Below, piece after piece: positions 14,999 to 19,529 of a DNA stretch of 19,529 bases. The notes under the pieces are model-generated. The model ran no database searches. It had not been told where the DNA came from and was given only the letters and a program-made list of their open reading frames with translations. Each line of letters starts with the position of its first letter. The first letter of the stretch is position 1. The translations under genes were made by a program, and so were the position numbers. Source of the stretch: CAYMLQ01 sp964390795 (lineage in GTDB: Bacteria; Verrucomicrobiota; Kiritimatiellia; RFP12; UBA1067); NCBI GenBank assembly GCA_964390795.1, contig CAYMLQ010000069.1, positions 1-19,529 of the forward strand. The letters are read 5' to 3'.

Positions 14999-16125
14999 CT
15001 TTCCCGGCTTCGCAAAATCCTCCGGGCGTCTAAGCGATACGAGAAGTTCGTCGCGAAGTAGTCCTCCACACGTTTCACCGCCTCCCGAACCGTCTGCGGC
15101 TCTGTCAATCCAGCACACGCCACCACCCAATTCGAGACCGCACCGGCCAGCGCTGGCGGCACCGCCCGATATGCCGGATCGCCGGAGCCGTCCGGGCCGG
15201 GATACGCGGAGTCGCTCCAGTGGCAGTCCGTCACCCCCACCTGGTACCGTTCAGGCATTTCTTCGGCCACCGTAACCATCCCGTTCGTGTCAGCCAGCGG
15301 AGACAGCCCCGCTCCCATGAGCATGACCGCATTCCCGGGCACGCAGATCCCCGCCAACAGCCGCGGCGCGTGTACCTCCACCTGCCACACGCCGGTAGTG
15401 CGCGTAGCCGTGTCCGGAACCAGCGGATACACGCTCCGCCTGCTCTGCGCGGTCGAGGTGTCCCCCGCCGGCTGCAATGCGCTGCCAGGCTTAGGCCGCA
15501 GCCAGTTTCCTTCGCGATAGACCGTGTACACGCTCTCGCGCAAATAGCCGGGCGGCTCCGTTGCCTGGATCAGCAGTACCGTTCGCATGCGCTCGCCGAA
15601 GCCCTTCGGCAGGGCGCGGCTCAGCGACATGTCGGCGCTGCGCTGCGCGCTCATCGTCTGCAGCGGCCTGATCGTCAAACCAAAGAGCATCCTCTGCGAC
15701 GCCACCGCAAGCTGCCCGACCGGCTCACGCAGCGCCATCGAAAGCCTATCCGCCGTTTTCTTCTCCGTCATCTGCCGCGCCTGATCGGCCGCAGCCACCA
15801 GCGCCACAAACCCCCACACGAACAGGTCCTCATACCCCGGAGCAACCCCGCCCGACTGTTCGTTCCTGCTAAGAACAAGCATCGCCATGGGAAGGCCGCC
15901 CGCCGCAATTTTTGTGATCCCGAGCACATGAAACCGGAAAAAGATCGCACTCATGCCAACCGCATAGGCGACGGTAACAACTCTGTCAAAGATGTGCCCC
16001 TCGCCAAGCGTATTCTCGGGCGGCACGAGCCGCGTCACATTGGCCGACAGGCAGACGACCGTCAGCGCCACCCACGTCCAGACCACCCAGCGCGTCGTGT
16101 TCGGCAAGGAGCGGGGCAGCGCCAC
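14995..16125 (-). CDS. Transglutaminase-like (TgpA/DUF3488-type) membrane protein lacking its catalytic core
   Basis: The protein has 376 residues. N-terminal membrane segments are visible at about 12-33, 47-68, 69-85 and 98-115, followed by an extracytoplasmic beta-rich part (LLIQATEPPGYLRESVY, WQVEVHAPRLLAG) and then AVKRVEDYFATNFSYRLD at about 349-366. This last element normally precedes the transglutaminase core with its Cys, His and Asp, but the frame ends ten residues later, so none of the triad is present. The GTG start is forced by an in-frame TAG two codons upstream and has no clear Shine-Dalgarno sequence. Its place after MoxR and DUF58 genes is the classical context for this family. 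It could be a real deletion, a non-enzymatic derivative or a misassembly. Confidence 0.72.
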   Translation of the reverse strand: MALPRSLPNTTRWVVWTWVALTVVCLSANVTRLVPPENTLGEGHIFDRVVTVAYAVGMSAIFFRFHVLGITKIAAGGLPMAMLVLSRNEQSGGVAPGYEDLFVWGFVALVAAADQARQMTEKKTADRLSMALREPVGQLAVASQRMLFGLTIRPLQTMSAQRSADMSLSRALPKGFGERMRTVLLIQATEPPGYLRESVYTVYREGNWLRPKPGSALQPAGDTSTAQSRRSVYPLVPDTATRTTGVWQVEVHAPRLLAGICVPGNAVMLMGAGLSPLADTNGMVTVAEEMPERYQVGVTDCHWSDSAYPGPDGSGDPAYRAVPPALAGAVSNWVVACAGLTEPQTVREAVKRVEDYFATNFSYRLDARRILRSRER

Positions 16126-16184
16126 CGTCTAGCGGCTGCGCTGCCGCCCCTCATCCTCTCTGTCCACCCGTGCCGTTTCCATCC

Positions 16185-16224
16185 CGGTCTCCCGTCTCCC
16201 AACTCCTAACTCCTAACTTTTCTC
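16185..16224. repeat. Second heptanucleotide repeat block (STRR-like)
   Basis: Six degenerate 7-bp units lie in the 112-bp spacer between the DUF58 and transglutaminase-like genes: cggtctc, ccgtctc, ccaactc, ctaactc, ctaactt, ttctccc. The period and the CTC core match the array at 3379-3448, though the units are more diverged. Confidence 0.65.
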
Positions 16225-16237
16225 CCCCCCGCCCCCC

Positions 16238-16869
16238 TCACACGCTGCACACCTCGCCGCGCAAAATATCGCGGGCCGACAAACACGCCACCTGCGGCAG
16301 GAGCCCGTCAGGCCACTTGCCCCGCGCCGTGATCAGCACGGCTTTCAGCCCGATCTCCCAGGCGCCGATCTCTCGGATCAGCGCCTCCCGCCTCGCGTCC
16401 CACGCGGTCAGAATGAGGCAGACGCTCTGAATCAGCCGGATCTCCTCGAACAGCAGCGGCTCTAACCGGTCCAGTGGATCGTCCTTGCAGGGTTCGATCC
16501 CGGCAAGGATGTCGAGCACCTCTTCAAGATACCCGACGCGTCCCGAACTGACGAACCGGTACACTTCCGGGCCGGCCACCAGCAGTTCGAGCACGCGGTC
16601 TGTCACCGACAGCGCGTCGACGATCGAGGCGGTCAGCGAAAGCGCCGCCTCCATCGGGTCGTCCCTCAGCAGATGCTCGCGCAAGCCACCGAACATCAGC
16701 CGTCCGCGCGTGTCCACCAGCACCGCCGTACGCGAACGCCCCTCCGTCTGGAACTCTTTCACCACCGGCACGCCCAGGCGTGCGGAGGAGCGCGGATGCA
16801 CATGCCGCAGCGCGTCCCCGTCCCGGAATTCGCGGCAGCCGTGAAACTCGAACGCCTCGCGCGAAAGCT
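16238..16869 (-). CDS. DUF58 domain protein, C-terminal part (5' end lost in gap)
   Basis: About 210 residues are visible. The DUF58 signature FHGCREFRDGDALRHVHPRS and the following ARLGVPVVKEFQTEG stand at the N-terminal edge of the visible part, then a von Willebrand-like strand TAVLVDTRG and helices (MEAALSLTASIVDAL). In complete family members this signature is preceded by roughly 150-200 residues including two membrane helices, so the start lies in the N run. DUF58 proteins are encoded with MoxR ATPases and are thought to work with them in assembling or activating envelope proteins. The single open frame that seems to join it to MoxR exists only because the placeholder Ns happen to leave the frame open. 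Confidence 0.85.
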
Positions 16870-16969
16870 NNNNNNNNNNNNNNNNNNNNNNNNNNNNNNN
16901 NNNNNNNNNNNNNNNNNNNNNNNNNNNNNNNNNNNNNNNNNNNNNNNNNNNNNNNNNNNNNNNNNNNNN
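16870..16969. other. Assembly gap of 100 N
   Basis: Exactly 100 N fill this interval, the conventional placeholder for a gap of unknown length. On its left is the middle of a DUF58 gene and on its right the last part of a MoxR gene. Expected missing coding sequence (MoxR C-terminus and DUF58 N-terminus) suggests a true gap of several hundred bases. Confidence 0.97.
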
Positions 16970-17899
16970 CACCACCTCCTCGATCACCGCCACGCCCGCG
17001 AGCCCGCTGTGGCGCGCCTTGACGTCGATGACCAACCGGTGCGCCAGCACAGGCCCCGCCAGCCGCTGCACGTCATTCGGACGCACCGCGCCGCGCCCTG
17101 CGAGAAAGGCCGCCGCTTGGGCGCACCTGCGCAAATCCAGCGCCCCGCGCGGACTGGCCCCCAGCCGCAGACGCGGATCCGCCCGCGTGCGCGCCACGAG
17201 GCGCACGATGTAGTCCAGCACCGACGCCTCGACCTCCACGCGGCGAACCTCCGCCTGTAACCGAGTCAGGGTGTCGGTCTCCATCACCGTGCGCAGCGCC
17301 TCCAGCGGATGCGTCGTCTCCTGATCGTGCAGCAGTTGCAGCTCATGCTCGCGCGACGGATACCCCAGCGAAATCCGCATGCAGAACCGGTCCAACTGCG
17401 CCTCGGGCAGCGGATAGGTGCCGTTGTGCTCGACCGGGTTCTGCGTCGCGAGCACCAGGAACGGCCGCGGCAGCGGGCGCGACTCGCCCTCGGTGGTCAC
17501 CTGCCGTTCGCTCATGGCCTCCAGCAAGGCCGACTGCGTGCGCGGCGACGCGCGGTTGATCTCGTCCGCCAGCACGATATTCGCGTGGATCGGGCCTGGG
17601 CGGAACGTGAAGCTGCCGTTCGTCGACGAGTAGATCATGCCCCCCACGATGTCGGTGGGCAGCAGGTCCGGCGTGAATTGGATGCGTGAAAACTTGGCTT
17701 TGAGCGAAACCGCCAGCGCCTTTGCCAGCGTGGTCTTGCCCGTGCCGGGGACATCCTCGATCAGCACATGCCCGTCGGCCAGCATCGCGACCAGCAACTG
17801 GTCGATCACCTCGCCCTTGCCCCGGATCACCCGCTCCAGGTTCGCCTTCAACTGCGCCAGCCCCTGATCCGTCCGCCCCCCGCCGTCGCTCTCCTTCAT
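16970..17899 (-). CDS. MoxR-family AAA+ ATPase (3' end lost in gap)
   Basis: The visible 310 residues cover almost the whole protein. Walker A is EDVPGTGKT at 48-56, Walker B IVLADEINR at 108-116, sensor 1 ATQNP at 151-155, the family signature GTYPLPEAQLDRF at 160-172, and sensor 2 GASPRG at 247-252. MoxR proteins usually have about 310-340 residues, so only about 20 or so are missing. The ATG start is supported by AAGGAGA about nine bases upstream. MoxR ATPases act as cytosolic chaperones or remodelers for von Willebrand-type and membrane partner proteins; here DUF58 and a transglutaminase-like gene follow, the standard order. It begins 118 bp after the glycoside-hydrolase-like gene. Confidence 0.95.
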
Positions 17900-18017
17900 C
17901 GCCTATGTCTCCTTATTTGCGCCAACGTCCCTCAGACACGCCCTCAACACGGCTTTTGTCTTTTCAAGTTGACTGCAGTTTCCAAAAAGCTATGGCTGAC
18001 GCAAATCGCAGAAGCCA

Positions 18018-19529
18018 TCACTCCACCGCGATTGCGCGATGGATGTCGAGCTGCGGGACGGTCAGCCGCACCTCGCCGTTGCGGCACTCGAAGGGCATCG
18101 GCTGGCCGCCGGGCTCCAGCGTGAGTTTCGCCGGCTTGCGCGGCAGCCGCAGCGTGACAGCCAGCGGGCCGACCGGCCGGATCGTCTCCTGATGCGGCTC
18201 GGTCTGATGCGGCCCGGAGGTGTTCACGAGATTGACCAGCAACCGCCCTTTCTGGCGCATCAGGCAGACGTCCACATCTGAAGAGCCGGCGACCTCCACC
18301 ATCGGTTTTGGGAAGAGCCGCCGCGCCAGCGCGTTCAGGAAGCCTCGCACCGCAGGGCTGCACACGCCGTTGTAACTCTGGCCGAGATCCGCATAGACGG
18401 CCGCGATCCGGCCCTTGCCCAGCGCTGCGACCGACGCCGCAGGCTGCGCCGCCGCGGCCGCGTCAAGCCGCAGCGTGCCGAACGCCTCCGCGCCTGCGCC
18501 CATTTTAACCGCCTGCGCGAAGCCCTTGGTCTGCGCCTGACCGCCCTCGTACGCGAGCGTCTGCGGCTTGGACACCGGCTCGCCTTCGAGCGTCACGCCC
18601 AATTCGGCCTGAAAGAGCGCCGCGCACTTCGGCCCGACCAGCAGCAGGTTGCCGCCCTGCTTTACGTAAACGACGAGGTCGTCACGGAACGCCGGCTCCA
18701 GGTACGCCCACTCAGGCACCACGATCAGCGGGTACTCGGCGAGCCGCCCCTTGAGCTGGTGCTCGCTCACGACCTCCACCGAGTGCTGGGTTTCGAGCAG
18801 CGCCTGCAACACGCCGCTCACGCCCGAAAGTTCGCGGTTATAGAGCCCGTTGATCTTGCGGTAATGGCCCGCTGTCGAAAGCAGCAGGGCAACCTGCGGC
18901 ACCGGCATGGAGCGGTGGCAGAGAGCCTGTCGCTCGCGGCAGAATTTAGCGGTCTCGGCCATGGCGGGCATCTGCTCCAGCTTGACCGAGCCGTCGCGCC
19001 TCTGCGTGAAGTAGGCCTGGAACCCGCCGCCCAGCGCCACCACCACCGCCGCCTCGCGCTCGAGCTGCGGGGCGGACTTCTGGAGGCCCTTTCCGTCAGG
19101 CCCCTTTTTGCGGCTGAAGCTCCACGCCATCAGATCCCAAGGCATCCCCTGCCGCACCAAGAAGCGCGCCGAGAGCCGAGCCGAGTTCACGCTGTCGTCC
19201 GGCGCGTAATCGCCCGACAGGAAGTCCACCGGCGCGCTGACCGGCTCCGCCATGTGGTCAGTGAACGCCCAGTTGCTGCAGAGCTGGAACTCCGGGTTGG
19301 TCTTGTGGACCTCGTTCACGTAGTGCCGCAGATACCGGCGGAAGGCCTCGCGGTGGAACTGTAGGAACTCGTGCCAATGCGGATCGCTCGCTTTCTTCGG
19401 CAGCGTCTGAATGCCCGTCGCGTCGCGGAACGCCTTCGCGGCTTTCTCGCCGTAGTCCGGCACCGTAGCCCAGCACTCGCCGTCCACCCACACGCCGTCC
19501 ACGCCGTACACGCCCGCCAGCTCGCGCAG
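18018..19529 (-). CDS. Glycoside-hydrolase-like protein (GHL6 / GH42-type trimerisation architecture), partial
   Basis: The frame is open to the window edge, giving 503 residues of a longer protein whose N-terminus lies beyond 19529. Near the visible start, GVDGVWVDGECW resembles the barrel strand carrying a catalytic or substrate-binding Asp in GHL6 and GH29/GH42-like enzymes. The barrel part continues to about residue 205 (FLQFHREAFRRYLRHY, LCSNWAF, DFLSGDYAPDD). A Rossmann-like domain of the beta-galactosidase trimerisation type follows (VALLLSTAGHY at about 213, YPLIVVPEWAYL, GGNLLLVGP at about 295). A C-terminal beta domain begins around 420 (CLMRQKGRLLVNLVNTSG). No signal can be judged. 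It is probably a glycosidase for plant or algal oligosaccharides; the linkage cannot be called. Confidence 0.78.
   Translation of the reverse strand: MRELAGVYGVDGVWVDGECWATVPDYGEKAAKAFRDATGIQTLPKKASDPHWHEFLQFHREAFRRYLRHYVNEVHKTNPEFQLCSNWAFTDHMAEPVSAPVDFLSGDYAPDDSVNSARLSARFLVRQGMPWDLMAWSFSRKKGPDGKGLQKSAPQLEREAAVVVALGGGFQAYFTQRRDGSVKLEQMPAMAETAKFCRERQALCHRSMPVPQVALLLSTAGHYRKINGLYNRELSGVSGVLQALLETQHSVEVVSEHQLKGRLAEYPLIVVPEWAYLEPAFRDDLVVYVKQGGNLLLVGPKCAALFQAELGVTLEGEPVSKPQTLAYEGGQAQTKGFAQAVKMGAGAEAFGTLRLDAAAAAQPAASVAALGKGRIAAVYADLGQSYNGVCSPAVRGFLNALARRLFPKPMVEVAGSSDVDVCLMRQKGRLLVNLVNTSGPHQTEPHQETIRPVGPLAVTLRLPRKPAKLTLEPGGQPMPFECRNGEVRLTVPQLDIHRAIAVE

Noticed and set aside
14763..15040. GGFCEAG in a third minus-strand frame, resembling a transglutaminase Cys motif
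   Set aside because: The frame has a stop just before it and no His/Asp core or similarity follows, so it is taken as coincidence.
15220..16209. 329-codon plus-strand frame opposite the transglutaminase-like gene
   Set aside because: Arg/His/Pro-rich antisense shadow without motifs; the opposite strand encodes plausible membrane segments.

Overview
The window is about 19.5 kb of GC-rich DNA and looks like a metagenome-assembled scaffold from the PVC group, most plausibly Kiritimatiellota, Lentisphaerota or a related Verrucomicrobiota lineage. This rests on gene content: a Tat-exported Gfo/Idh/MocA oxidoreductase, a HEAT-repeat protein with a DUF1080 domain, a CE15 glucuronoyl esterase, very large secreted LVIVD/BACON/InlB-repeat proteins, and short tandem repeats in intergenic DNA. 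No rRNA, tRNA, CRISPR array or intact transposase was recognised. A run of exactly 100 N (16870-16969) marks a scaffold join.

Layout. 1-524: AT-richer, gene-poor edge with a TIR-like fragment and a hairpin. 525-8052, minus strand: three exported proteins that may form one transcription unit, in transcription order a 1065-aa beta-propeller protein, a Tat-exported oxidoreductase and a HEAT/DUF1080 protein. A mixed 8-bp/7-bp tandem repeat array separates the last two. 8053-8186: divergent control region with a good sigma70-type promoter overlapped by a palindrome. 8187-9485, plus strand: secreted CE15 esterase. 9486-10096: repeat-rich convergent intergenic region containing a relic of the 3' end of the next gene, a long inverted repeat and a REP-like palindrome. 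10097-14389 (or 14521), minus strand: a giant mosaic secreted protein with its own promoter. 14642-17899, minus strand: a MoxR / DUF58 / transglutaminase-like membrane protein cluster, with MoxR and DUF58 separated by the gap and the transglutaminase-like part lacking its catalytic core. 18018-19529, minus strand: the C-terminal part of a glycoside-hydrolase-like protein cut by the window edge.

How the genes may work together (inference). The oxidoreductase and the DUF1080 protein fit a periplasmic 3-keto-glycoside route, in which a sugar is oxidised at C3 and the bond is then cleaved. The divergent CE15 esterase would detach glucuronoyl groups from lignin-carbohydrate or glucuronoxylan material, and the propeller and mosaic proteins would be exported binding or surface proteins. 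The palindrome suggests that at least the propeller operon, and possibly the esterase, is controlled by a dimeric regulator. The MoxR/DUF58 cluster is a separate chaperone and cell-envelope module.
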